Below are positions 24,001-39,000 of a stretch of 64,000 nt of DNA, one piece after another. Within the stretch, counting starts at the first letter, position 1, and each line of letters begins with the position of its first letter. The stretch is from Siphonodentalium dalli. Taxonomy: Eukaryota; Mollusca; Scaphopoda; Gadilida; Siphonodentaliidae. The position numbers and the translations under genes were made by a program. The stretch lies in contig CP136068.1 of assembly GCA_032622095.1 (NCBI GenBank), positions 49,160,443-49,224,442 on the forward strand, written 5' to 3'. Below the pieces are notes generated by a model, which was given only the letters and a program-made list of their open reading frames with translations, searched no databases and was not told the DNA's origin.

Positions 24001-27000
24001 ATGTATCCGGACAGCAACTCACACATGTTAGGAAATATGCCAGCCTCGTTAATTTCAATTGACTGACCAATGTAGTGATAATAAATATAGCAAATGTCAC
24101 TTTTTAAAGAGGGACTGTATGCTAAATCCGGCCATTTATGGGACCATCTCCTTTTATACTAAACAGAATATATGCAAAAAATGAATGAATTTGAGCCATG
24201 GATTAGTGCAAAATACACTTGTGTGCTCCAAGAACGATGGAAACAACATGGTAATTATAAAGAAAACAAATTTAATACTCGTGTATTTTGCACTCATCCG
24301 TGGTTCAAATTCATTCATTTGTTGCATATATTCTGTTGAGTATAAAAGGAGATGGTCCCTTGTACAGTACCCCTTTAAAAGAAACCACATTTGTGACAAT
24401 TTAATCACATAAACAAATGTAACAGGTCCTTAATAGTTAGAGCAATTGTTTAAATGCATGCACATTCTCCAACATATAAGATGGTGGTATGACATTGGAT
24501 CAAACTGTTGCTTTCATCGGATCAAACTTAACAAGAACAATGAACTATAATGGTATTTTCAGAAGACAAAACAATAGTCCACCAAATTAGAGGTAAACCT
24601 GCACCGGATCTTCTGTCAATAGGAAAAATATTATTTCCCCAATTTGGCACTTGACAGAACATGTTGCTATTTTAAAAGTGTTTTTTTTTTTTCCCATTGA
24701 AAATCTATTTTGAATATTTTTGAGAGAAATACAGTAATGCCCTAATTAATCGACTCCATAACCACAGCAGAATTATGGGTAACTTTTCAGGATTTAGTCG
24801 GAAATATAGCTTGTTGCCATTCATCGGAAAGCTCTCAGGGAGACTAAATCCTGAAAAGTTACCCATAATTCTGCTGTGGTTATGGAGTCGATTAATTAGG
24901 GCATTACTATATATGTAAATCCAGCTGTTTCCTTTGTGCTTGTTGGGATTAATTATGCAAACCTTCAAATCAACAGCCCTTGAAATTGGCATTCTTCTAC
25001 GGCATTGATTTATAATTGCATGATATTCTATATTGGCTTCTGCAGTTTTTTACAGCATTGCCTTTTGAAGGCTGAATCCAAACTCCATACAGCGCCCTCT
25101 ACGCTATCACTACGATATAGCACTGCCACAATGATGGTGCTTTGCAGACGATAAATCTATTTTTACATATCGTTGCAGAACTGTATTAAGTCACCTATTA
25201 TCTTGTTTTGACCACCAAATTTTTTTTTAAGTTTGCAATAATGGTAATTCTTCCGGTATTGATAAGAACAATATGAACTGAGCCAGACATAGACAATTTT
25301 TATCCTTAAACATAAGAACTAAAAACACGTAAGAATTCCTTACCAATTAATGTCATTATGGCAGTGGTATCTCAGCGGAGCGATGGGAGATAACTCTGCC
25401 TGGAGTTTGGGCTGAATCAAGTTTCCTAAAATATTTTTGTTGTAAGTGGTCAAGCCTGAGTTTAGTGTGTCTGTCATTTGCAGAATGATGTCCCCAGCGG
25501 GCTAGCATCACTAAATTCACCCTCTATGGACCTCATTCTGCTTAGGCAGGGTTTCCGCCAGGCCGGCTGTGGGTCCATCCTACGGACCCATTTCCCCCCC
25601 CCCCCTTTTCAGTCTTGTCTGTGTCGACAGGCTATATATCTACACTTATTTTCATTAATATTGACAAAATGAAATTGACACAGTCCATCTCCCGAAAAAA
25701 CAATAAGAAAGAGCGTGTCAAATAGCGACATTAGATACAGCGTAATACATGTCGCGGTAACATCAAAGAATGCCGGACCGTTGAGTGCGGATATTTTTGT
25801 GCACAGGATTCCATGGATGAAACTATTCACGCTCGAAGACACCGTGCTATCGTACGATTACATAATTGGATCAAAGAACACCCAATTACTGAGTCGGGGA
25901 TATTTTTATTATGCACGGGATTTTCGTGGATGAAACTACTCAATGTTGATCATTTATCTTATTGCTGTATTATCATTTGTTTTGAGTTCGATGTACCGGT
26001 AAGTGAAGTTCTTGAAAAATACATGTAATTCTCTACGTGTGTTGATTATTATGCGTATATTGCCATGCATACTTAACAAAATCCCAAAGTGATTTATTTC
26101 ACAATAATACGGAACCTGTCCCAAATCAGTCTTTATAGCGGGAATTCATAGTGAGAACACCATTCATTTGAGCCATATTACATGCATGGAGGATAAACAC
26201 GAACACATACCACCCCACCCCCAATATGGAGATTTTGTCAAAGTACGGTCAATAATAGTAACGTTGTCCCGCCTGGGTCCCCAAGTGCTCACAATAATCA
26301 ACTACGTACATGTTCACATTTCCCACCAAAAACTCAATTATATTTTATAACACGTTGGCTAAAACTCTGTTCTATAGCTGCAGTCATCAGTTGTTGGACT
26401 AATACAGACTATTGAACAAGCTACGCGTTCCGGGTGAAAGATTTCGCTACCATTCGTATTTCGCCGCTATAAATATCTCCTGCAGAAGAACCTTGCAGTA
26501 TGACGTCACCGCACACAAATAGTTTTACGATTGACAGAATATATAATCCTGTCAGTTTCATTTTCACTGACGCTACTTGAAATTTTAAGAAATACTTTAT
26601 TCAATTCTCCTTGCTAGGTATTATTGGTCAATGCGTAGATTATTTTTAGTGTTTAGATTCATTATACCTGTTGGAATCTTATTGTAAGTTATAAATTTGT
26701 AAACAGTTAACACTATTAAACTTGTAGCTCATTCATTTATATATATAGTCTTCAATCAGACGGCAGTCTTACGTACGTAATTAAATGACTAACTACATTG
26801 TATTTGGATACCATCAACAGAATTAATGCACCCACGGAAATGATTGACTTGCATAATATACGTACGGTAGCTTTGGATTGCTTTGTGGGACACTCGGGTG
26901 CAAGGAAATGGCTTCTTTTCAGTGTCAACTAACAAAATTTTCGCCCGACAGGACGAACCATGGTGTGTTTCCCCAATACGGACTCATTAATTCTCCCCTG

Positions 27001-30000
27001 GCGGAAACCCTGGCTTAGGCCTCATCTTCTCTGTAAAGTTTCTTTATTATAAAATTTCACATAGATTCTATTTTTATTTAATTTAGTTTCTCTATATCCC
27101 CAAATTGACAGATGACACATTGCATAATCGAGGTTTCCCAGAATGTCGAATCCGGTCCATGATATTATATTTTGATATTTTGTAATTTATGTTATTGTAT
27201 TATTCATGGAATAAATACTGTTTAAACCAATGTGGGATAGCATCACTAAATTCACCCTCTGTGGAACTCATTCTGCAAATGACAGGCACACTAAACTCAG
27301 GCTTGTAAGTGGTGCCAGGAAAAGATATAAATTTAGCTAACCATTATTTATTTTCTTCTGACCTTTGACCTATAACTGTTTCAGCAAGAGAATTTATTAA
27401 GCTTCTGGACCCGATTGAAGAAGATGATCACATAAAAGAAGATAAACCTCAGGCAATCAGAAGTAAATGGCCGTATGTGTGGGATGAATCATTCAAGAAA
27501 ATGCTACATGGTAAAGGCACACATCGCCACACCCATAAATCCATAAATTGGGGCAATTTCCGCGCTTATGACTAGTCATCGATCCACACCGTTAAATTAA
27601 TGTTTAGTCTGCACGCAAGGAAATGGGGTATGTTGAATTGACATTCGGCATTTTCGTTGTTTATGTATAGCTATTTTTTAGCTACATTTTGTGTACAAAT
27701 AATATGTAAGCAATTTAGGCAAGCCTTGAAATAGTGTGTCTGTCATTTGCAGAATGAGGTCCCCAGAGGGTGAATTTAGTGATGCTACCCCGCATAGCAT
27801 AGCGGGCTAGCATCACCAAATTCACCCTCTGGGGACCTCATTCTGCAAATGACAGACACACTATTTCAAGGCTTGAATTTAGGCATTGTGCTTGAACTTA
27901 CTTTTTACTGAATATTAATTATACGCACTAAACAAATTTGGTATATCAAAATATTGAAATCTAATGAACAGGAGTTTTAATAATCACTTTAAATCTCACT
28001 TGATCATAATATTTAGTTTATATAACTTGTATGTACTTTCCAGATGATGGAGAGCAAGATTTGTCAACTTACTCCAATGGTAAATCCTCTCTACCATCTG
28101 GTAACTTCAAATGTCGACAAACGCCAGGAGGATCATCATCCAATCAAACCAAGGGTGGGGGAGATAACTCCGGTAACAGCGGATCGAGTAACCAGGCTAA
28201 CTCATCGAATGTAAGAATAGATAAATCATACGACTTACTTATCATTATTCACATTTTTGTAGACTTGTTATATGCCCATTTGGAAAAACGGTCATATTAT
28301 ATTATAACAATTATACGGAAAAAATAATTTCAATGTGACAAACTTATTATAGCCCCACTTTCGAAGAAAATGGGGGGTATACTGAATTGACTGCATCCGT
28401 CCGTCGTTCCGTCGTGCCGTCCGTCATAAATATAAGCGGGGAAAAACATATTTCAGCTAGTATAGTATTTATACTTGATCTTGTGCTCTTTTTGTAGTGA
28501 TGTAGTAATTTAGTGAAAATGTATCGTGTTTCAACTCCTTCCAAGAAATGTAAGATTCTTACTGAACACATGGTGACAGTTCTAGAAAAATTGCTATAGA
28601 CTTTGGTGTTGATAAAACTCAAATTCAGTCCATTGTGAAGGACAAGGATATGATCAAACACGAGTGGGAGAATGGTCATCAGGCGAATCGAAAGTATCTG
28701 AAGCCTATAGGCGAACAACATACGGCGACCTCAACGAGCGAGTCTGGAAGTCGTTTTGTGTTGCGTGCAGCAAAAATGTTCCTATGACCGGTCCACTGAT
28801 ACAGAATGCTGCCATCAAAGCCTCCCTTGAGATGAATCATGATGATTTCATGGCTTCTAACGGCTGGTTGGAGAGTTTCCGGAATCATTATAACATTATG
28901 TGGTCTGTTTTAAGCGGGGAAGGTGCGGCTGTAACGAATCTACAGTCGACAATTGGAAACAACGCCTTCCAGCAATCACTGCTGGATATGACCCAAAGGA
29001 CATCTTCATTGCCGACGGGACGGGCCTCTTCTACCGAGGACTTCCAAATTGTTCCCTGGTTCATAAAGCTACTGATAGCAAGAAAGTTATTAAGCAAGCC
29101 AAAGAACGTTTGACAGTGCTCCTTGCTTGTAATGCGGATGGAGAAAAACTGGACCCAGTTATCATCGTTAAATCGTCGAATCTGCGATGTTTCCGTGGTG
29201 TACATGTATCTACTCTGGGAAGTGTTAAGGAAGCCACGATTCAAAAATGTTACGAGAAATGTGGGTTCAGTGTTAAGTTGTGTAACCGAGGACGACGACG
29301 TGCACGAAACAGACAACGAAAAGTTCAAAGAAGTGCTGAATGGAATGACAATGACCGAATATGCCAACATTGACAAGGACTTACCGCAATGTGACGATTC
29401 ATCTAACCCAAATTGGAAAGATAACATTTTGTTGGGCAAAAATGAAACAGATGCACAAGACAGTGACGATGAGTGTGCCGTTGGAGATAGCTGTTCAGAT
29501 TCTGCGGATCCAAATATAAACATTCCATCGCACGGCGAGGTTCTAGATATGTTAGAAAAACTTAAATCATACAGTCTTCACCATCGTTTAGGAGATGTAC
29601 TGCAGTTTGCAGCAGCCACTGAATCGGCGATAGAGAGTAAACAATTAGACAATAAGTTGGCATGTCAGTCAAAACTTGAACGATTCTTTAGTTCAAAGTG
29701 ATTGTACTTCGAATGGCATTCAACGAATTGAACATGCAAACACTTTGAACTAAACTGAAATTGACTTGCCAACTTATTGTAAATGACCATGCTGACAGTC
29801 CAAGGGCAATAACTCTATTATACCTTTGATAAACATTTTTTCATATAAATCACCCAGTGAGACCCCCAATTATGATCACCCATGTGCCGACTAAATGGCC
29901 TTGACATTGTTTCTTTTTTTTAAAACAATCAGCTCATTTTTTAGGTTAATTTGCACGTTCTTCAAGAGATAACTTTTACTGTTCATTTCCATATTGGGGA

Positions 30001-33000
30001 TAAGCTTAATGATACACCTCAATCACACATGCAGGCAATATTTAATCTTGTTTACTCCAGCATAAGAATGATTTATTGTAGAATTACACCTGTGAAACTT
30101 GTTGCCGGTGACTCGAAAGCATGGTCAGCATAAATTTATAAATCTATGTTTTACCTATTGATTTACATCAGCCTTACCTGTTGCTTCTTGTATAAATGTC
30201 TATTAAATTTATTGTTATAATTGTTAATAACTTGTTTTTAGATTTTTATTTGAGAATAAACATATTAAGTAAAAAAGAATAATACATCTTAATTATTTTT
30301 TTTTCACTCAAAATCAAAGTATTGAACAAAGGAATCTGCTCAAAATTTACTCTCGCCGACCACCTGTCATGAACGACTATTTTTCCTTGGCAAAATGTGT
30401 GGTCCCTCATAACAGGTTTCACTGTAAATGAATTCTCCCACCCAGTTATAAAAGTATATATTGGAATGGTATATTATTCATCTGGAGGGGTGTTCAGTTA
30501 ACCCTTTACCCAACAAACCGGCCAAAACGGCCAAATAAAGCTTCAACAGCCTAAAATATCTTCGGTCTGTCTCAATAGAACCATACAAATATGGATATCA
30601 TTGGAACCGGCTCCTTGACCACATTGTGATAGTTACAGTTATGCCCTGTGCCAATGCATTCTCTTATATATGCGAGTCGACCATAGGTCGCCTCGCATAT
30701 ATAAGAGAATGCATTGGCCTAAAAAAAATCTTTTTTTAACACTTTTTACCATTTTTTCTTACATTCTTTAACAATTTTATAATTTTTAATGTGTTAAGCC
30801 AATGCATTCTCTTATATATGCGAGGCGACCTATGGTCGACTCGCATATATAAGAGAATGCATTGGCACAGGGCCGTTCTGTTGGGTAAAGGGTTAATAAA
30901 AGCAGACAACAGTCATCAAAAAGATAACACAAGAGCAGAATGATTCATATCAAAATAACTTATTATCTGAATATTTGAATCATTGAGTATTTAGTTAACT
31001 GGTTAACATTTTCAAGCACTGGTTAACATTGTTTAACCCTTTCAGTGCCAAGACGATTTTTGTATCAACCCAAGCATGTTGATATCAGACATGCATGTAG
31101 AGTTCCGTTGAATGTCAAAGCAACAGATCTATAAGTAAACAAAGCCATGTTTCCAGAGAAATTTGATTTGTCGCGCTATCAGAAAATGTATGTAAACAAT
31201 ACATTAAACGATCGTATAATAATGTGGTACATTGATGGAAAGAGCTCTAAGAGCTCTTTCCATCAATGTATCACATTATTATAATCAATAAATTTGAAAA
31301 ATGATAAAAGAAATATGGGTTGATACAAAAATCGGACTTGGCACTCAAAGGGTTAAGCACTGGCATGTTGCAGAGCCGTGCAAATGTCATCTATTAATTT
31401 TATGACGTTCTTGATCTGAATTTTTAATAACAATAATAATTTGATTGAATATTTGTTTCATTCCAGGCCAGGGGCCTTGATGGTGGTTCTCAACGAGGTC
31501 AGAGAAGACAGGTGAGTGCTGTTTAACCCTTACTTTACCAAATGGATTATCCCATTCAGTTATAAATGTATATGGTGGAATGGTCTATTATTCATCTGGA
31601 GGGGTGTAACAGGGAAAGTGAACAGACGACAGACAGATAAAGGACTCATATCCACTTGTGGGAAATGTTGAGATAATAAGTTCAACAAATTTTCTTAAGG
31701 AACCACTCTTCAATGAGATTTACTAAAGAAATGGTTAAACATGAATTCATATGGCAATATTCTGTTATCAGATACATACTCCCACCGAGACCAAGTCTTC
31801 TCGTTCCAAAAACAGCTTGGGATATCAGTTTAGTTGATGCTGTTTTGGACTGAGTCCCATCCCATTACTCTACTCTAACAGGCTTTCATTGAATAGATGT
31901 ACTACATTTACAAGTGGAGCTCGGGCATTCACATGAAATCCTGCATGTGATTAATCAGCTGACATGCCCGCATTTAATCTGCCTTCAAAATATGTGATAG
32001 AAAAAGGTAAAGTAATGATAGGATAGTTTAATGTATTCTTTACATACATTTTCTGATAACTCTACAAATCAAATTTCTCTGGAAACATGGCTTTGTTTAC
32101 TTATAAATCTGATGCTTTGACATTCAACGGAACTCAACATGCATGTTTGATATCACCATGCTTGGGAAATGCTGCCCTCTATGTTCATATGTGCAAAGTG
32201 TCTATTTGACCTAATCCGAAGACATACAAGCAAGATTACTCCTGTCCATGATTCTGGGTGTAAAGTCCGTTATAGAAGAGTAACGTTCTGGGACTCGGTC
32301 CAAAACAGCATCAAATATCTCAAGCTGTTTTGGGCCGAGAACAAGCCTTGAATAAGTGTGTCTGTCATTTGCAGAATGAGGTTCCCAGAGGGCTAGCATC
32401 ACCAAATTTACCCTCTGTGGACCTCATTCTGCAAATGACATACGCTATTTCAAGGCTTGAACTGTGGTTATACTTTCAAGCAAATTATCTTGCTTTCGGA
32501 TTAGGTCAATTGGACAATTTTCACACATGAACTTAATGTAGCCACCACACTGGAGGGGTTAAAATCTTAAGGTAAACATCACAATGGAGGGGTTACAATC
32601 TTAAGGTGATTGGTAGTTGGCTTATGGCTATCATAATTATACCCCCACTTTTCTAAGAAAATGGATGGTGTACTAGATTGGCTTTGTCTGTCTGTCTGTC
32701 TGTCCATCCGTTTGGGCACATATGTCAGTCGTGATCTGAATGAGAGGGCAAATTACATTGTTAGCATTTTCTCATTATAGAGTTATCCTGTTTTGTTTAT
32801 CTAGAAATCTTCAATTTATTTTTACCGTCCCTGCAGATATCTTATTCATGGGTTATCAGATCAGAATAAATTTTGTTATGGCTGTTCACTTTTCTAGAGT
32901 TATCTTTCTTTGTTTATTTTAAATTTGGGTTCCGTCCTGCTCATGTTATTGTTATTGACCCCTTTCTCGACACATTGAATATGTGTAATATATTTAGTGA

Positions 33001-36000
33001 ATATGCACTTTGTATCATATTGGTGTTATCAAGTCCTCCTGCAGTTTGTAATATAGGGATCTGAAAACTTCCACCTTCGTCGGGGGACATTTTGGTCAGC
33101 GACCTTTTATTTTCTCTACTCAGTCTGGAGGTGATGGTGAAGGTGATGACGATGATGAAAGAAAGCCTCGACGGAAAAGTGATGACTTCAGTAACGATCC
33201 TCCAGATGACTATAAATCTTACAGAAAGAAACACGCTAAAGTGTCTGTGTCTCAACTACCAGAGCTTCTTGGGACACTGGTGAGTTTAGTACCACAGTAA
33301 AACCTCTCCAAACTGGACCCTCTATAAACCAAATCACTTTCCATATGGACCAAATTGTTCTGTCCCGAATTCCCCCAAGTGCATTCTCACTAAAAATCAC
33401 CTCTGTAAAACGGAAACTCTCTATTACAGACATCGAACAGCTTTTCTAGTCCAAAAGTGAACAAATACATAAATATTTACCTCCGAAATCCGAACGCGGA
33501 AAGCGATACCAACCGAACGCACATGCAGTAAATTTGACATACTTGATGCTTAGCTCGTGTTGGCTCTATTGTAGACTGGGGATCCTTTCTAAGTTTAAAT
33601 TTCTGGTCTATACATTCAACTCGTGAATGGTCTTGATGGCTCATTCATTTTGACAGGTTGATTAAAACTTTATTGGTGACAATACACTACCATCTTGTAC
33701 TTTTAGCTAATTAGTGTTTAGTTTGGACAGTGGTCGTAACAATAAGAGGCCAGTTCAGCTCAGTGATGGATGTAAAAACCTAGTGTCAGCGCTGTATTAT
33801 CTGTGAAGTCACCATTGTTCACTCAAAGTGTTAAATAAGCATACAGTTATCTAATCAGACAGCTGCCATTATCATCCGGTTCAAAGCAATCGCCGAACAA
33901 AACACCGCTAATTAAATTGGTACGAATATTCAATAGTACAAAACTACTATACTAATGATGTGACATTTTTTAGCGACATTAAAATCACCGTAAAATTTAC
34001 CCTTTCCATGTTTCCTGTCTTATGATATCTATACATGCATTACATCTTATTAGACCATGTTTTAATTATACCCCCAATTTCGAAGAAAATGGGGGGGTAT
34101 ACTGGATTGACTGCGTCCGTCCGTCACGATTTCTCCCTCCGTATGTCCGTCCGTCCATCCATCCGACCTCATAACTCGAACAACTATGAACCGATTTCAA
34201 TAAGTTTTTGTATGCAATCTCCTTAGGACTGCCTCTCCGCATAATGCTAATTGCGGTTCAGTCCGACTTTTTGTCCCCCGAAAAATTTATTTTTGGGGGA
34301 CTATAGAAACGGGCTCCGTCCGTCCGTTCGTCCGTCCGTCCGTCACACTTTTGAGTACCTTCATGGTGTAATCATCTCCTCCTACAGATTTCATCCCAGA
34401 GATTTGAAACTTCAGAATATTGTTGCCCATATATTGAAGATGTGCAACATGTATATAGATGACGGAAAAATTATTTTTTGACTGAGTTATTAACCCTTTT
34501 CGACTTAGAAAATTTCAACCTTTTTTTATAATTGTCTGTACGAGGGTACCTCGTGGTGTAATCAACTCCTCCTACAGTTTTCATCCTAGAGATTTGTAAC
34601 TTCAGAATATTGTTGCCCATATATTGAAGATGTGCAACATGTATATAGATGACGGAAAAATTATTTTTTGACAAGAGTTATTAACCCTTTTTGACTTAGA
34701 AAATTTCAACATTTTTTATAATTTTCTGTATGAGGGTACCTTCGTGATGTAATCAACTCCTCCTACAGTTTTCATGCTAGAGATTTGTAACTTCAGAATA
34801 TTGTTGCCCATACATTGAAGATGTGCAACATGTATATAGATGACGGAAAAATTATTTTTTGACAAGAGTTATTAACCCTTTTCGACTTAGAAAATTTCAA
34901 CATTTTTTATAATTGTCTGTATGAGGGTACCTTCGTGGTGTAATCAACTCCTCCTACAGTTTTGATCTTAGATATTTGAAACTTCAGAGTATTGTTACCC
35001 ACATATTGGAGATGTGCAACATGTATATAGATGACGGAAAAATTATTTTTTTACGGAGTTATTATTATTAACCCTTTTCAACTTAGAAAATTTCAACATT
35101 TTTTTTTTTAAATTTCTTCAACAAAGCGGCATCGACTTGCCACCTTTTCGGGGGACACTGTGGTCTGCTGACCTTTTATTGTTTTTAAGTTACGCCTCAT
35201 TTACGACTTATTTTGACTTAGAAAATTCTGTCAGACTTAATAACTTTAACAAATATGAACCGATTTCAATAATTTTATGTATGCAATCTCCTTAGGACTG
35301 CCTCTCCGCATGATGCTAATTGCGGTTCGGTCCGACTTCTTTTTTTAAAGTTACGCCTCATTTTCGACTTATTTTGACTTAATAACTTTAACAAATATGA
35401 ACCGATTTCAATAATTTTTGGTATACATGCTTCTCACAATACCCTCTCTACATGATGCAGCTAGGGATTGGCTCAGACTGTTTTTCGTAATATTACACTT
35501 CATTTTCGACTTATTTTGACTTAGAAAATTCTGTCAGACTTAATAACTTCAACAAATATGAACCAATTTGAATAATTTTTTCTGTACAAGCTTCTTGTGA
35601 CACCATATCGATATATTATTAGTCCGAATTTTTCTTTAAAGTTAAAAATCTTTTTTGTTGGGTTTACGGATAATGCGGGTTGAATTTGCCACGGTGGGGG
35701 TATGCTAGCACTCGAGTGCACACCTCTTGTTATATTACATGTTTTATATATTGTTATATATATTAGTTGGTACTTTATTGAATGCAGTTTAATTAATCAA
35801 TAATGAGTTGGTTGTACTTCTTGGATTTTACTCTTTGCATTACTAAATCATTTGACACACCCTACAGACCACATCGTTATATGATTGTCACCAAACTTCA
35901 TATGGATCTCTTGAGTGACCATTAGATGAAAGCCATCTGAATGTCTTTGAAAAACATGGCCACGACCATCTTGGATTTTACTCTTTGTATTACTTAATCC

Positions 36001-39000
36001 ATTGGCACAGCCTACATACATTACTCGTCAGACCATCACTAAACTTAATATGGGTCTTCCGGATGACCTCTAGATGGGAGCAGGCTTGGGGCAATTACTT
36101 GTGAATGTAATTAATTACAATTACAATTACTTCAACATTTTTCAATTACAATTACAATTCCCATTACATCTATTTCACAATGTAATTAATTACAATTACA
36201 ATTACTTTGAAATGTAATTCAATTACAATTACATTTCAGCACAACATTGAAATAGGAACACTTTTTATTTATATAAACTCTATTTGATAACAAAACATAA
36301 ATTTAATACAAGCAAGATGAAATACACAGTGAAGCACACTTGGTACAGAGCAGCCAATGTACTGAGTCCAGTATAGGGGTTCGTAGAACTGAGCGAATCA
36401 TGATTTATAGCTGGTAATTCCAGCGTGTTGCATTGACAGCTTGTAGTCGGGGTTGATCTTCTAGAAATTGGAATGATATCAGAGATTTATAAACTTTGCT
36501 AACTATTTTCAATGCTTTGGCATTCTTGACCGATGTTTTTGCATACTGAAAGATACTAGTAGGTTGTTGATCACTTGCTGATGGTGATTGTGTGACTGTG
36601 GATTCATAGACATCTTGATGCTTTCGCTATAAATTGAAAATAATAGAGTATTTTAGTAACACACATGTATCCATCATATAATTATTAAGGGAATAAGACT
36701 ATCTCAGTAAGCCAGACACACAGCCAGGCCAATTGTAAAGGACAATGAGATAATCAACACTCTGATTGTTGAGTCATAAACTTAATTAGCCTTTGTGGCC
36801 ACCAGCTTACTGGTAACACAATGCCTCCACTAGACAGTGCTAATTGGGGGATTATTGAGGCAGATATTTGTCCCCACTTTGTCATTCAGTTGCAAATTAG
36901 AAGGGACAAGAAACAATGCATATACCAATACCACCATATGACTGACGTTATATGTCAATGGAATTAAACAAAACTAATACATAGAAATGGAAACTTACCT
37001 TCAGATGTGTCACAAAATTGGAGGTAACTTTTTTGGAACTGGATATTGTAGTTGGGCAAAGTTTGCACTTCGCTTTCATAGGACACGATGTGTCTTTCGC
37101 CAAATTAAAATGCTGCCCGATTTTTTGTAGACATTAGCAATGGTTGGTATGAATTTCTACCATAGCATATATACCATAACAGATGGAGATAATGAAACAT
37201 GATCATAAGAGTGATATATTATAGTGATCTATTGTCAATTATTTGAAGTTGGTTTCTCATTGTATTTATCAAAACAAGCCTTCTACCTCAAAGGTTAACC
37301 AATGCTTAAGCAAACAAACAGGAGGTGTCAACAGAATTCACCATTGAGACAGTGGATAAAAACTCAGTGTTGTGACAACATAGTGATAGCCAGTCACCAG
37401 TCTAACACTTTGAAATTTGGAAAAAAACATTTGAAGAAACCATTGGATGAATCAAGAAAGAGAACTTTGAGAAGAAACAAGTACCTGTGATTTTGAAGTA
37501 ATTGAAATTAGACCCTAATTACAATTACAATTACATCCTAACCAATTACAATTGCAATTACATGTAATTGAGAATAAACTCAATTACCAATTACATGCAA
37601 TTACTTGGAAAAATGTAATTAATTACAATCAATTACAATTACAAATTACAATTACCCCATCCCTGGATGGGAGTCATAAAATTTTCATAAATTTTGTTTA
37701 AAAATATGGCCAGCTGCAGTCATCTTGGATTTTACTCTTTGCATGACTAAATCCTTTGGGACACCCAACAGACCACATCCCTCACCCGATGTCACCAAAC
37801 TATGTATGGATTTTCGGGTTGACCACTAGATGGTAGCCATACAATTTTTCCAAATTTTGTTGAAAAAAATGGCCTACAGCGGTCATTTTGAATTTAATTT
37901 ATATATATCTCTTCATGTTCACATCTAGTATTACTTAGACATTTCAACTTTTCGCATTCAAAATCACTCCATTGACTGTAACACATGAAATGATCCCCTC
38001 TCCAAGTTGAGCTACAGTGTCATTGACACTTTCATTAAAACATTCAGCCACTGTCTTATTTGGTCACAAACAGCATGAACACTGCTTGGCAGTTTAACAC
38101 TTTTATGTGTTATGCAGTGAAACACTAAAATAAGTCCACAATTTTCTTCAAATTTGTTGAGTCATTGTATCAAACAATTAATGAAGGCCAATGCTGATTT
38201 TGCAGGTAGTCCCAGATTTCACCATTGAGAAGATGTTGGAACACAAGGACTTTCTGGAAATCCTCAACTGTCTGCTGATTTGTGCATTGAATTTCGACTA
38301 CGGATCTGACGAGGATGATGGAAACTGCTTTGTCTGTGTTATGCTGGAGCAATTACTGCGACATTTTGCCAAATGCTTCGATTCACAACAGGACTGTCAT
38401 CTTTGCAAGCAGGTTACCATGCTGACGCTGGGTCATGTTGAAATTTGCTTCGCCGAAGTTGACTCCAGATGTCCGGCTAAATTATGCAGGCGAATTCGGC
38501 ATGCAGTATCCAATCAAATTTCAGTCCTTAGAAGCAAACCTCAGACCGTGATTAGAAGATTGAAAACATATCTACAAGACTGCTTCGGCATCGACATTGT
38601 AGATGTAGAAAGCGTTGTAGAGCCTGATCGTGAATCGGAGGTTCAGTTAGGAGGAATTATTTCATCAATCCTCGGAATAAAGCAACCGGAAGATAGCGGA
38701 GCTATTCTGAGACGACCAACACGCAAGCTGTCAATTAGAAAATCACGGCTGACAAGCATAGTAGAACAGCCAGAAGTCAGCCGCGAACCCAGACTTGAAA
38801 CCGATCCTGCTGAAGTTATATACGAACGAGAACAGGCTTCTATTCGTGAAGAAGTCAAAGAAATTGGATCACTGGCGCAAATCCAAGAAACGGAAACAAA
38901 ACGTCGAGAGATATCTGTTAAGATATATGGCACTGATAGATATACAAGCTTGCCAATGAGGAAACATAACCAAATGATGAGTCCTAATCAGCTGTTGTCG

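Larger units (their letters stand above)
35815..38070. repeat. CATCTTGGATTTTACTCTTTG repeat split by a hAT element
   Basis: Copies of CTTGGATTTTACTCTTTG, ACTAAATC, GACCACATC, and GACC(A/T)CTAGATGG(G/T)AG flank the hAT insertion on both sides. The same repeat forms the arrays at 45250-46020 and 46925-47345. Not coding. Confidence 0.6.

Noticed and set aside
28888-29523. 211-codon minus-strand open frame
   Set aside because: Shadow of the plus-strand transposase relic, whose domains are recognisable; the minus-strand peptide matches nothing known to me.
31512-31738. Introner-type origin: the TTAA element itself creating the intron
   Set aside because: The element's right end is 1.4 kb from the next acceptor and neither splice site lies within the element, so insertion into a pre-existing intron is simpler.
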